33,474 bases of DNA, from the NCBI GenBank assembly GCA_019307065.1, contig JAFDKH010000031.1, forward strand, positions 1 to 33,474, in the 5' to 3' direction. Below are positions 7,390 to 16,481 of the stretch, piece by piece. Each line of letters starts with the position of its first letter. The first letter of the stretch is position 1. Position numbers and translations under genes: made by a program. This DNA comes from Deltaproteobacteria bacterium (GTDB taxonomy: Bacteria > Myxococcota > B64-G9). The notes beneath the pieces are model-generated. The model was not told the origin of the DNA. It saw only the letters and a list, made by a program, of their open reading frames with translations, and ran no database searches.

Positions 7390-10300
7390 TTACGATGCCT
7401 GGCGACGCTGGGCCGCGCTCATTGAAGTCAATAGCTCACGGTAATTGGCAGCCTCGGCGGTGGGCATTCGTTCCAGACCGGTTCCGGTCAAAGTGCCGTC
7501 GGCTGCCAGGCTCAAGTCGAGTTGGATGGTTTTAGTTAAGACCGGCCCATACTGGTCGGGCAGTCTGACGAAAGGCGCCGTCCCGGTCTTCGAGTTTATG
7601 TCGATTGCCTGGGCGCCCAGAACGAAAGGATAGAGGGAATCAAATGGATTGAAAGTCGATGAAGGATCGAGCCAAATCGGATTCGGATCGCTGCGCAGCT
7701 CTACTTTTACCAGGCCGTGTCTGAAAGTACTCATGTTGGGAAATTTATATTCAATCTGAGAATCTGAATTTGTGCGAACCAACAATACTCGCGATTTGAC
7801 GCCAATACTGCGCAACAAAGCGACCAGTAAGACCAGCCGATTACCCTCCCGGCGAGCCAGGATATGAGAAGCCGGCTCGCTGAAGTCACTGCCTGAACCT
7901 GTCTGTCTGAACATCGAACAGACTTTATGGAATATCAGCCGGATATTCTCACGTGGGATTTTCGATTTCGCAATTTTCTTAGCGAAGCGCTTCAGGTCGG
8001 AATTTGGCAAGCTAGCCTCGTTTAGTTCGACCTGCAAGACATCCCGGTAATCTTTCCAGTCGACGTCGAAGCCGACCTGGACAAAAGGCGTGTATTCATC
8101 AGTCGCAGGTGAGTTTGGCTCGGGCATGACTTGGGCTGCTGAGCGCGTCTCCCAGGATGCAATATCAAAGCCGTTTTCAGAATTGAATACCGGTTTGACC
8201 GGTGACCCGTGGCTATCGATTTGCAGATGGCTGTCTTGGGGAACCGCAACCGAGAATAGAGAAAGATAAATCGGTGTCTTGGCAGCCCGAAAATACCAAC
8301 GCCGACCGACCCAGCCACCGGTATCCAGAACCAGGTTCGAGCTCGCCGAACTTGATAGATATGATAATTCAACAAAATCACCGACCTGCAAGGCCCTTAG
8401 CGAAATAGTGTCTTTTCCCGGAATGGCTTCGGCGTTGACTGTAAGGCCGTCAGGTTTGATCGTACGTATTTCTTCGATGATGGCGCCTGGCGGAATCTGG
8501 TCGATTTCTCCCCAGTGTTCGAGACCCTCGGGCGACCGGATATGTACAATCGTATGCATTCGTTCGACACTCGAGCCGTCATTACCGGTCTGGACGGCCA
8601 TTTGATCGAGCACTAGTACAGAATGTCCAGTCGCCAACGGTTTGGCTTTGAGATACTCGGCAATTAGCTCTTTTGCGTCGACTTTTCGTTCGCCGGCCAG
8701 GCGCAGGTCAGTCAGATCTCCGGCAGCGCCCAGCGCCTGTCTGGCGCGCAAGTTCCAGGGGGCCAACGCAACGAGTTTGGCTCGAATGCGCTGAGCCCCG
8801 GCATGATCACTAATGCGATCAAGAAAATCAGCCTGCTTTTGAAGCACCAGGGGCTGCTCGGGAAATAGCTTGTTTGTTTCGGCAAGCAACTTGGCGGCTC
8901 GGGCTGTCTTGCCGCGCACAACAAATAAGTCGAAAAGAGCCAGCCTGACTGAACGTCTGGCCGGCAAGTTTTTTAGGCTACGTTCCAGGATTGACTCGGC
9001 CCGCTCGAGGTTTTCATGTTCAATCCAGAATCTTGCCAGGTCGTCCCAACTGCCTAGATTTTCAAGCCGCTGGGCCAATTGGATCGCTTTTTGGTGGGCA
9101 TGATTTTTCTTGGCCAGCGAAAAAAGGCTGCGCAACGTCAGCAGATGATTGGGAAGAACACTCAGGGCTTTTCTGTACGATGTTTCAGCTTCAAAGTTCC
9201 AACCCAGTTTTTCATAAACACGGCCCAGAAAGAAAGGCCACAAGAAATTCCCCGGAAGTATTTCTTCAAGCTGTTTCAAGATCTCGAGAGCTTTATCTGA
9301 CTGGCCGCTGGCATGAGACAGGAGGGCCAAATGGAAACGGGCCAACACGGCCGCTGGGCAATTTGAAACTGCTTGTTCGAGGTGCTCACGGCTTTTGGCA
9401 ACATCGATACGCGCGGGAATGTCAGGATCTTCCAAGACGATCAAACCGAGCAAGTAGTCTGACAAGCAGAACTTAGCTGCCCTTTGACGGGCCTGATTAA
9501 ATATCTCTCTGGCTCTGCCCTGATTGCCATCTTCCCATATGAGCATGCCGGCCAGTAGTCCGGATATGGGATCTTGTTGGTTTTGATTGAACCTGTCGAC
9601 CAGCACATCTTTGGCGGCCCTGAAGGGCATGCCTTCGATTGGCTGGTCACTAGGATAGTCTGGTACGGGCTTATCTCCCGTCCACCAATTCACGGCGGCC
9701 TGACTGCCGTCTGCTCCAGTCAGTTCGACCGCCAGGGATAGCTGGTTTGTGCGCATAGGAATCTTGAGCAAGATCCGATGCCAGCCGCGGCCTGTCACAA
9801 ACGGCAGGTGGACTACCCGCGGCAGCTTACCAAGATGGGCCGCGTGAGTATCTAGTGCAGAATTGTCGATGAAGACCACCCAGGAACCTGGACCCTCAAC
9901 ACGCAACGCCAGGTTCACGCGACATGCCTTCGGGCAACTAACTTCGAAAAATGTCTCAGCATACAAGATACCGCCCCGGCCTATTGATTCCAGGTTTAGT
10001 CGGCCTTCTTGTGACCTGCGGAAAATCGGGGGATGCTCAGCGTCATTTTCCAGGCTCGAGATTTCTGGAGGAAAAGACTTTTTGAAATCGACCAAGGGAT
10101 GTCTGCCGAAAGGGTAGCCAATCAGCCATTGTTGCACAACTCCCATTTCGATCTCGATTGCCTTGACTTGCTCGAGATTCCCTTGGCGTAAGAAACCGGC
10201 TTTCAAAATCCGGCGCAGTACTCTTTTACACTCCAACCCGGTTCGGCTGGCAGGCTCGACTAGCTTTTTAACCCGGCTAGAGATCTGACGATGCCCGTTG

Positions 10301-10722
10301 GGTACTTGTTTGGCTACTTCCTCTAAAAGAGTTGCGGCTAGCTGACATTCGGGAGCCTGGGGATAGGCTTCCATGGCTGCCAGCATGGCCTCGAGTTCGC
10401 TCGGAAAATCGGTTTTCAGCAGGCTGATTAGTCCAATTCCAAGATGAGCGAGCATCTTCAACTCAGCCGAGTCGACGGGTAAATTGTCTGCGCTCGATTG
10501 AAAATCAGTCAAGGCTCCGCCGAGATTGTTTTGGTGTACCAGGCGGGCCCAACCTCGGGACAGGTATTGGACAGGTGTTTTTGGTTCAGAGAGGAGGATT
10601 TGTTCAACTAGTTCGGGTTCTAAGTTGAGAATTTGTGGTGAATGAACGCATCCGGCCGAACTAACCACCAGAATGCAAATCAATGCAGTCGGCAGGGTTT
10701 TGCGAATGCTAACTGCCGGCAT
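7390..10722 (-). CDS. Periplasmic TPR/DUF3857/transglutaminase-like lipoprotein, catalytically degenerate and prematurely stopped
   Basis: The product is 1110 residues to the TAA and would be about 1275 if read through. The signal peptide ends in a lipobox-like SSAGC at Cys25. GGAG lies six bases before the ATG at 10722, and the gene overlaps the upstream paralogue's end by 14 bases, suggesting coupled translation. TPR-type helices fill roughly residues 380-690, then a DUF3857-like beta domain (about 730-890) and a transglutaminase-like domain (about 930-1050). Where active homologues have GDCKDKAALL this protein has RREGNRLVLL, with Glu959 in place of the catalytic Cys. The His (TFRHGLVKV) and Asp (IWLDPSSTF) remain. 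It is therefore probably a binding or structural pseudoenzyme. Function unknown. Confidence 0.8.
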   Translation of the reverse strand: MPAVSIRKTLPTALICILVVSSAGCVHSPQILNLEPELVEQILLSEPKTPVQYLSRGWARLVHQNNLGGALTDFQSSADNLPVDSAELKMLAHLGIGLISLLKTDFPSELEAMLAAMEAYPQAPECQLAATLLEEVAKQVPNGHRQISSRVKKLVEPASRTGLECKRVLRRILKAGFLRQGNLEQVKAIEIEMGVVQQWLIGYPFGRHPLVDFKKSFPPEISSLENDAEHPPIFRRSQEGRLNLESIGRGGILYAETFFEVSCPKACRVNLALRVEGPGSWVVFIDNSALDTHAAHLGKLPRVVHLPFVTGRGWHRILLKIPMRTNQLSLAVELTGADGSQAAVNWWTGDKPVPDYPSDQPIEGMPFRAAKDVLVDRFNQNQQDPISGLLAGMLIWEDGNQGRAREIFNQARQRAAKFCLSDYLLGLIVLEDPDIPARIDVAKSREHLEQAVSNCPAAVLARFHLALLSHASGQSDKALEILKQLEEILPGNFLWPFFLGRVYEKLGWNFEAETSYRKALSVLPNHLLTLRSLFSLAKKNHAHQKAIQLAQRLENLGSWDDLARFWIEHENLERAESILERSLKNLPARRSVRLALFDLFVVRGKTARAAKLLAETNKLFPEQPLVLQKQADFLDRISDHAGAQRIRAKLVALAPWNLRARQALGAAGDLTDLRLAGERKVDAKELIAEYLKAKPLATGHSVLVLDQMAVQTGNDGSSVERMHTIVHIRSPEGLEHWGEIDQIPPGAIIEEIRTIKPDGLTVNAEAIPGKDTISLRALQVGDFVELSYLSSSASSNLVLDTGGWVGRRWYFRAAKTPIYLSLFSVAVPQDSHLQIDSHGSPVKPVFNSENGFDIASWETRSAAQVMPEPNSPATDEYTPFVQVGFDVDWKDYRDVLQVELNEASLPNSDLKRFAKKIAKSKIPRENIRLIFHKVCSMFRQTGSGSDFSEPASHILARREGNRLVLLVALLRSIGVKSRVLLVRTNSDSQIEYKFPNMSTFRHGLVKVELRSDPNPIWLDPSSTFNPFDSLYPFVLGAQAIDINSKTGTAPFVRLPDQYGPVLTKTIQLDLSLAADGTLTGTGLERMPTAEAANYRELLTSMSAAQRRQAS

Positions 10723-13700
10723 GCTGATCTCCAGTTAGAACCAGTCGGTGATCGAAAAACCTATCGACCTGGCCAAGGAATGTTCGAAAGGCAGAATATT
10801 CGCTCGCCGCAATACGACTTTTGAGGATCTGGAACTCGGCCTTTACAACGACTTCATTGCCTTTGACTAAGAACTCGAGCTTGGCTCGTCCAAAGGCAGT
10901 TTCCAGCTTGCCATTTTCGGGCAAGGCAGTGAGTTTGTATCCTTTAGGCAGGCAGTGAGTAATCGACCAGTGAATTGTCCAGGGAGGAGCCAGCACCAGA
11001 TCGTGATTGCGTTTCTGGTAAGGCGAAAAGATCTTCTGGTAGACCGTATTCCTGCCCAGGGCCGGAATGTCGACGGTCTTTTGCTTGCGCTGAGCCATAA
11101 ACGGTACTTTGAACTTTGCCTTGGTGACGAATGGCAGGTCCGGGCGCATCAGGTTTTCAAGGTCGAGACTGTCTACCCGGCTGCCGGGGAATAATTCATT
11201 CATCGTCCGCTCGAACACATCCTTAGGCGCTAAGCTGCCTATGAATTGAGCCCTCATCGATGGGGCCATACTGCCGATGACTTCAACCTGCGAGTGAATA
11301 TCGGCACTATTGTCAGGGTTGTGTTTTATGGTGAACTTGATCCGAGTTTGGTTCTGCTCGGCAGTAGAAGCTTTTGTAGTTGTCAGATTTTTGGAGTTGC
11401 TGTCAATCACCAGCGCAACAATGTCTTGATCTTGGGGAGGCAGATCGTTGATATCGTGGAAAGGTGCCGTGGCGTCCAGCCATATGTCGAAGTCAGGAAG
11501 ATAACAGATCGCATGATTGAAGATAGCCAGTGACGGGGGGGATGGATCAACTTTTCCAAACCGGCTGGTTCGGACCAATGCCAGGTTGGCGCGAATACCG
11601 GCCTCGCGTAGCAAGCTAACCAGCAGGGCCGCCTTGTCTTTACAATCACCGAATTTACGCGAGAGTACTTGCGAAGCCTGGTAAGGAATATAGCTGTGGA
11701 TGCCGAATTCGAGGCCAACGTAGCGAGTACGATCCGATACAAAACGATAGATAGCCCGAATTTTCTCCTCGGGTTGTTTGATCTCAGCTGTTAAATCGCG
11801 GGCGAGTTTCTTGATTTTGGGTCCGGCCAGGAGTTGATTGGCACTCAGGTCTTGGTACCAGCTGCCGAGTTTACTCCAGTTCGCGTGGGTCGAGATGTGT
11901 AAAAATGAGTGAGTTTCGGTGAAGCCGGGCATGTTTGGCTCTGGTTCGATTGCATTGAGGTTGTGGGCTTCCCAAACGTGAACAATGTGGTTAGCTGTGG
12001 TCGACTGTTTATGCGAGGCCCGGCTGGGTATGTTGAACTTGATTTTCTTTTTTACCGGCGCCAGCAGTACATAGCTGACCTGGCGAGCGGGTACACTGAA
12101 TTCAAAAGGAGACAGATCGCCGAAGTAGCCGTCGAACAAGGTCTGGCTGCCGATATCGTCTAACTGATATGTCAGCTCGACCAGATCGCCGGCCGCCAGG
12201 GACGGAAAAGTGATTTCCCTCAAATTAACATCATAGTACAAGTTGTACCATGGTTCCGAAAGTATGTAGTCGTTGATTAGCACGCTGAGATCACCACGGC
12301 CGTCAGGGTGTACAACTCGACTTTGAAGAACTCGAAGTTGTTGACGTCCGGGGGAGTAGAGGATCTGAAAAGTACGCATGCGCTCAGCCCCGTGCGAAGT
12401 GATGATCTTCAACAGTTGTTGTCGATATCTGGAAGTCATCCCGTTGGGAAATAGGCGCACGACTGTCAGATCCACGAGCCTGATCGCATCGGCGCCCGGA
12501 TAGGCGCTTTGCTCCAGAGCGGGAAGCTTCTCTAATTCCATTGCCCATGGTTTGTAAAAGGCTTCTTTTTTGACATCCAGTGATTCGATGTGACGCTGCA
12601 GGGCTCTATCCTGCGGAGAAAGCGCCAAGGCCCGAGTCCAGTGTTTGAGTGCTTCTTCAAAGCGACCCAAAGCGACAAAGGCCAGGCCCTCGCGGATTAG
12701 TCCGACAGGATTTCGGGGACAAATAGTCTGAGCACGCCGGTAAGCATCGAGCGCCCGGCTGTGTTGTCCGTTGTGCAGCAGCAGGTCGCCTTGCTCAATC
12801 CACCAACCAATTCGCAAAGGTGCAGACCTGATTAGGCGATTCAACCAGGCCAGAGCCGTTGTCAGATCGCCGCGCTTATTAGCCAATTCGAAAAGTGCCC
12901 GCAATCCAAGATGGTCATCAGTTTTGAGCGCGATGAGTTGGCTATACAATTCGCGACTGCGTTCGAAGCGACCCGATTTTCGGTAGAAGTTGGCAGCTAC
13001 CATCATTACTTCGGGGACATCAGGGTAGGCCGCTACAAGCCTCTTTATTCGTAGTTCTGCAAGGGAGTCGAGCTGAAAGTTTTGCAGGAGTTCGACAAGC
13101 TCCAATTCGGAAGGTAGATAGCCTGGATGAACAGCTAAAACTTGTCGATGAATCTTTATCGCTTGATCGACCCGATTGCGAATATGGTTGGCCAGGCCGA
13201 GTTGAAAAAGGGCGGCGATATAGTTTTTTGATGTGGCCGGTATTTGCCGTAGAAGCCTGTCTGCCTGATCGGGATCGTCGCAGGCCTTAGCCAGCATCAA
13301 GCGAGTGTCGTCGCATTCGGACCGACAGTTGTCCAGGAGCTCAATAGCCTGATGCACAAGTTGTTCGCTTCGACGTTGACGGTTGTCACCAACCCGCGTG
13401 CGGATCAAGACAAAGGCGTTCTCGGTGAGAATCCTCGGGTTCTTCGGGTGCAGTTCGGATCTTTTTTCAAACCAGTCGGCCAGGGTCGGGCCGGCAGTGA
13501 TTTTTCCAGGTGCGGCGGGCATACTTTCGTTCAGGATTTGCCGAAGTTGCCCGGCATCTGAAACACTTTTTATGGCGGTGATTGGCTCCCCGTGGCGATC
13601 AGTTACCGCCAAAGAAAAACCCCAGGCACCCTCATTCTGGATGACCTTCACCAGAACACGATTTTGGCCGCGCGGCAGAGTCATCATCAACGAATGTTGG

Positions 13701-14404
13701 TCCTCAGCGTAGCGGTGAAAGCCAGGATCATCGAGAACCAGCTGTTCGTTGATCCAGATCTTGCAGCCATCATCGCAGCCGGCATGAAGGTGAATCTGCG
13801 TGTCCCGGTTGGTTTCTAAGATAGTCAGCCCATAGGCTGCTACCCGGTTGTTTGGCCGGTAGAGCGGGTGTAAGCGTACCTGGCCGTCGTTGGTCCCGGC
13901 CGGGTAGCGCCGCCAGGCTAGCTTTGTCTCTTTACCTTGCGGTTGCTGATCGAGATCGACGATTCGCTCGGGAGTAAAGACTGTTTTGTGTCCACGATTG
14001 CCTTCATTGTCGAATGGACCGATCAGCCACCAGTCTTCAATATAGCCCAAGCGTTGCCAGGTCGCTCGGGACTGTTCGTCGTCAGAAGCGCTGCGCAGTG
14101 ATTTGGCCAGCATTCGAATGGCTAAACGCTTCATAGGCAAGGGCGTCTTTTTATCGGCGGAGATAGTTTTGAGAATGGTCATCAGTCGTTGGCGGGATCG
14201 TCCGTCAAACAAATCTTGTAACTCTTCAAGCCGCCAAAGGTCGATTGCCTGATTGACTGAAATATTTGATTTCTCGAGTTTGCTAAGCAGGTGATCGATC
14301 TGGCTTATTGGTTGTGCCTGGGCTGCCTGACTAGCCAGGACCGAAACGATTAGGCAAAGACCAACAACCAGGCGATGGCACAAGACGCGCGGGAAGGCTG
14401 GCAT
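10709..14404 (-). CDS. Periplasmic TPR/DUF3857/transglutaminase-like protein
   Basis: The product is 1231 residues with a Sec signal peptide ending around AQA/QP (residues about 30-31). A sugar-binding-like beta region with an IHLHAGCDDGCKIWIN stretch (about residues 200-240) precedes TPR repeats (about 390-640). A DUF3857 domain (about 690-860), a transglutaminase-like core and a DUF3858-type C-terminal beta domain follow. The catalytic triad is intact: Cys921 in KFGDCKDKAALL, His964 in FNHAICYL and Asp977 in IWLDATAPF. The stop of the preceding gene is 12 bases upstream, so all three genes here are likely one operon. The ribosome-binding site is weak, consistent with translational coupling. 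Proteins of this architecture are widespread in Bacteroidetes and deltaproteobacterial lineages, but their substrates are not established. Confidence 0.85.
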   Translation of the reverse strand: MPAFPRVLCHRLVVGLCLIVSVLASQAAQAQPISQIDHLLSKLEKSNISVNQAIDLWRLEELQDLFDGRSRQRLMTILKTISADKKTPLPMKRLAIRMLAKSLRSASDDEQSRATWQRLGYIEDWWLIGPFDNEGNRGHKTVFTPERIVDLDQQPQGKETKLAWRRYPAGTNDGQVRLHPLYRPNNRVAAYGLTILETNRDTQIHLHAGCDDGCKIWINEQLVLDDPGFHRYAEDQHSLMMTLPRGQNRVLVKVIQNEGAWGFSLAVTDRHGEPITAIKSVSDAGQLRQILNESMPAAPGKITAGPTLADWFEKRSELHPKNPRILTENAFVLIRTRVGDNRQRRSEQLVHQAIELLDNCRSECDDTRLMLAKACDDPDQADRLLRQIPATSKNYIAALFQLGLANHIRNRVDQAIKIHRQVLAVHPGYLPSELELVELLQNFQLDSLAELRIKRLVAAYPDVPEVMMVAANFYRKSGRFERSRELYSQLIALKTDDHLGLRALFELANKRGDLTTALAWLNRLIRSAPLRIGWWIEQGDLLLHNGQHSRALDAYRRAQTICPRNPVGLIREGLAFVALGRFEEALKHWTRALALSPQDRALQRHIESLDVKKEAFYKPWAMELEKLPALEQSAYPGADAIRLVDLTVVRLFPNGMTSRYRQQLLKIITSHGAERMRTFQILYSPGRQQLRVLQSRVVHPDGRGDLSVLINDYILSEPWYNLYYDVNLREITFPSLAAGDLVELTYQLDDIGSQTLFDGYFGDLSPFEFSVPARQVSYVLLAPVKKKIKFNIPSRASHKQSTTANHIVHVWEAHNLNAIEPEPNMPGFTETHSFLHISTHANWSKLGSWYQDLSANQLLAGPKIKKLARDLTAEIKQPEEKIRAIYRFVSDRTRYVGLEFGIHSYIPYQASQVLSRKFGDCKDKAALLVSLLREAGIRANLALVRTSRFGKVDPSPPSLAIFNHAICYLPDFDIWLDATAPFHDINDLPPQDQDIVALVIDSNSKNLTTTKASTAEQNQTRIKFTIKHNPDNSADIHSQVEVIGSMAPSMRAQFIGSLAPKDVFERTMNELFPGSRVDSLDLENLMRPDLPFVTKAKFKVPFMAQRKQKTVDIPALGRNTVYQKIFSPYQKRNHDLVLAPPWTIHWSITHCLPKGYKLTALPENGKLETAFGRAKLEFLVKGNEVVVKAEFQILKSRIAASEYSAFRTFLGQVDRFFDHRLVLTGDQHAGS

Positions 14405-14416
14405 TCAGACCGGCTC

Positions 14417-15010
14417 TTAGTTCCAAACGAGGTCGGGAGGTTCAAAGACTATCAACTTGCTGACAAGTGTATCATTGTTTCTTTGATACCCGAAAAACGT
14501 AATAATTTGCTCGCCGTCGTCATTCTCGGTTACTTGCATTTCTATTCCGAGCGACAGGGCTCGATTCTGAGCCGCAGACAAAGTCAGGCGGCCCTGGCGG
14601 ATTACCGCAAGGATTTCAAAAGCCATCATAGCCTTCATAAATGTCAGGCTGGAAGATAACAGGATTGAATCCTGATCTAGCATGGAAGCAGCCATATAGA
14701 CTTGTAGTCCGGTTTGGCCGGTCACCGACCAGATAGTCATGTCTTTAATGTATTCTTTACCGGAGCCGTCGAAATCGGTTTTGAGGGCCTTGGTCAATGC
14801 AGCAATGGATTCTTCATTCCAGTTCGAGTGTATTCGTACGTTTTCGTATTTCTTATAGTTGTTGGTCAGCCTGGTTAAAAAAAGGATGCCTTTGGCCAAA
14901 TCGTGGTTTTCGAGGATTTTTTTTGCGCTGGCAAAATTCATTTCGACGATTGTCTGACCGTTCGCCGAACCAGCCGAAAATAGCAGAAACAATGTAATTA
15001 TGCAGCGCAT
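14417..15010 (-). CDS. Small exported protein, function unknown
   Basis: The product is 197 residues. MRCIITLFLLFSAGSANGQT is a Sec signal peptide with cleavage likely after ANG. The start at 15010 is chosen because GGAG lies seven bases upstream; a longer frame from 15058 would bury the signal peptide. The mature part is alternating helix and beta (NHDLAKGILFLTRLTNNYKKY; a long hydrophobic helix around SSSLTFMKAMMAFEILAVI). I recognise no family. It is the first gene of the TPR/DUF3857 operon, 12 bases before the next start, so it probably works with those proteins in the periplasm. Confidence 0.75.
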   Translation of the reverse strand: MRCIITLFLLFSAGSANGQTIVEMNFASAKKILENHDLAKGILFLTRLTNNYKKYENVRIHSNWNEESIAALTKALKTDFDGSGKEYIKDMTIWSVTGQTGLQVYMAASMLDQDSILLSSSLTFMKAMMAFEILAVIRQGRLTLSAAQNRALSLGIEMQVTENDDGEQIITFFGYQRNNDTLVSKLIVFEPPDLVWN

Positions 15011-15075
15011 GCAACTACTCCGGCGAGCATTATAGGTTTCATCAGCCAGACTAGTCAAGCTGTCTCGTCATGTAG

Positions 15076-15154
15076 GGGGTTGGAGGGTCTCATATCTCAC
15101 TTTCTTATCCCTCTGGTCTTCCGAAGAAAATGAGATATGAGACCCTCCAACCCC
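15076..15154. repeat. Long palindrome: 24 bp perfect arms with an inner 6 bp extension
   Basis: 15076-15099 is the exact reverse complement of 15131-15154 (24 of 24). After one mismatch the pairing continues for about six more bases (TTTCTT with AAGAAA), leaving a loop of about 17 bases. The palindrome supplies the last ~18 codons and the TGA of the S24/S26 peptidase gene. Neither side has a T-run, so it is not a standard intrinsic terminator. It may be a small palindromic (MITE/REP-like) insertion or a strong mRNA 3' stem. Confidence 0.85.
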
Positions 15155-15564
15155 ATGCGCCTGAGTGTGGTTCTGAGCATAGCCAGAATGAAACCTGGCG
15201 AAAGCCAGCGCGACAACGGCCGGCGGGTCTGGACGATTCGTGCATAGATTTGGTCGGCTTTGATTCTATCGCCGGCGCTTAGTTCAGCATCGCCGCGAGC
15301 AACAAAGTATTTACCGTCAGCGTCTTTAGCGATCAATCGATGAAGTCGCGGGCCGCTTTGAGTGTCGACAAGGACTACCTGGCCGATCTGCGGGCCGCCG
15401 GGATCGAGTGGGCCGATAACGACTTCATCTCCATCGGCGATAGACGGGAACATGCTGTGACCCCTGGTGCGAAAGTGCAGCCGGCCGCCCTTGGCGATTA
15501 CTTCCCTGGCCAGTTCGACGAGTTCAGAAGATAGCAGCAGGGTTGTTTTGACAGGCTTATTCAT
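15097..15564 (-). CDS. S24/S26 (signal-peptidase-like) serine peptidase of the putative RiPP operon
   Basis: The product is 155 residues. The ATG at 15564 overlaps the TGA of the kinase gene (ATGA), which fixes the start. The nucleophile motif GHSMFPSIADGDEVVI places Ser37. The GPRLHRLIAKD stretch (His75) replaces the Lys of classical leader peptidases, as in the Ser/His subgroup, and the YFVARGDAE box follows. Length is short for a signal peptidase and no N-terminal membrane anchor is visible; a hydrophobic stretch near 121-133 might associate with the membrane. In this operon it is the natural candidate for cutting the leader off the precursor peptide. Its last ~18 residues are encoded by the palindrome at 15076-15154 and may be acquired sequence. 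Confidence 0.82.
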   Translation of the reverse strand: MNKPVKTTLLLSSELVELAREVIAKGGRLHFRTRGHSMFPSIADGDEVVIGPLDPGGPQIGQVVLVDTQSGPRLHRLIAKDADGKYFVARGDAELSAGDRIKADQIYARIVQTRRPLSRWLSPGFILAMLRTTLRRMGLEGLISHFLRKTRGIRK

Positions 15565-16481
15565 ATACCGGCTGCCTCGATTGCAGTCTGATCGGGAGTG
15601 AAAAATAATCTTCGACAAGGTACTCTTCGTACTATTTCAGTACAACATTTCAGAATAAAGTCCATACCACTTCGCGGCCAGCCGGCTAAAAAGCAAACCA
15701 TAAAAAGAGCACTGGCGGCTGATTCGGGTTGCATGACCTCGATGGCCGACTTGGGTGCCTTGTGCAGGAAGTTGATCGTAGCCAACTGGCCGGATTCAGG
15801 CGAAGCGTAAGGCGCTTCACCATGCCAGGGAGTACCATAGACTGTGTAGTTGTCCGCCTCGGTTCGGATAATAAGGCGATCGTCTGAAAGAATGTGACCG
15901 ACTTTCAGATTGTCGAAGACTCTCGCCAGGGTGCTCTTACCGGCCCCGGATTCGCCGACGAATATGTGAACTTTGCCGTCCATCTTTACCCCGCAGCCAT
16001 GCACCAGCAAGCCCAGCCCGCGCATCAGCATGAATGATACCCACAGTTCGTGCAGTGGATCCCGAAGCAAGAACGGTTGCGGCCCATCTTCAAGATCGGA
16101 CGGATCGAGTACAATTGAGCCACTCGACAGCTCATTATTCAGTTGGAGTATATGATAGGGGTTGCCGGGCGGCGGGCCTTTTCTGAGCACCAGCTGGATA
16201 CCAAACTCGGTTTGATCAACCCGCCAGACACCGCCAGAATCAAACAGGCTGCGCTCAGAATCAAGTGGACCGAGTTTTCCAAGGTGACCACGACAGCTAG
16301 CCGTCGGACTGGATTGATCAACTAAAAAAGGATGGAGTCGTTTGGGTACGTTGGCCGTCAGTTCATCCTGGACGACGATTGAGATATCTCCGACCGAAAG
16401 GGTTGGGTTCAGCTTCCCCCTCCGCTGCAGCCGCCCGGACAGCCGGGGCCATAAGGACCGGCTCCGAGTCCGCCTTTGCAA
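15561..16481 (-). CDS. HPr-kinase-like P-loop kinase of the putative RiPP operon
   Basis: The product is up to 306 residues. The C-terminal half has the HprK kinase fold: Walker A GESGAGKST at residues 176-184, a DD pair in HILSDDRLII (200-201) and GTPWHGE. The lid and tail regions typical of bifunctional HPr kinase/phosphorylase are not obvious. HprK-like kinases with PqqD proteins are known from the HPr-rel-A systems and from paeninodin-type lasso peptide clusters, where they phosphorylate the precursor. The start is uncertain. The first usual codon is TTG at 16481, inside the precursor gene and encoding an Arg-rich run. A CTG at 16412, overlapping the precursor's TGA, has a far better GGAGG at six bases and would give 283 residues. 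The 3' end overlaps the peptidase gene by four bases. Confidence 0.82.
   Translation of the reverse strand: MQRRTRSRSLWPRLSGRLQRRGKLNPTLSVGDISIVVQDELTANVPKRLHPFLVDQSSPTASCRGHLGKLGPLDSERSLFDSGGVWRVDQTEFGIQLVLRKGPPPGNPYHILQLNNELSSGSIVLDPSDLEDGPQPFLLRDPLHELWVSFMLMRGLGLLVHGCGVKMDGKVHIFVGESGAGKSTLARVFDNLKVGHILSDDRLIIRTEADNYTVYGTPWHGEAPYASPESGQLATINFLHKAPKSAIEVMQPESAASALFMVCFLAGWPRSGMDFILKCCTEIVRRVPCRRLFFTPDQTAIEAAGI

Noticed and set aside
15076-15154. Reading the long palindrome as an intrinsic terminator
   Set aside because: No run of T follows the stem on either strand, and the arms are longer than terminators usually are.
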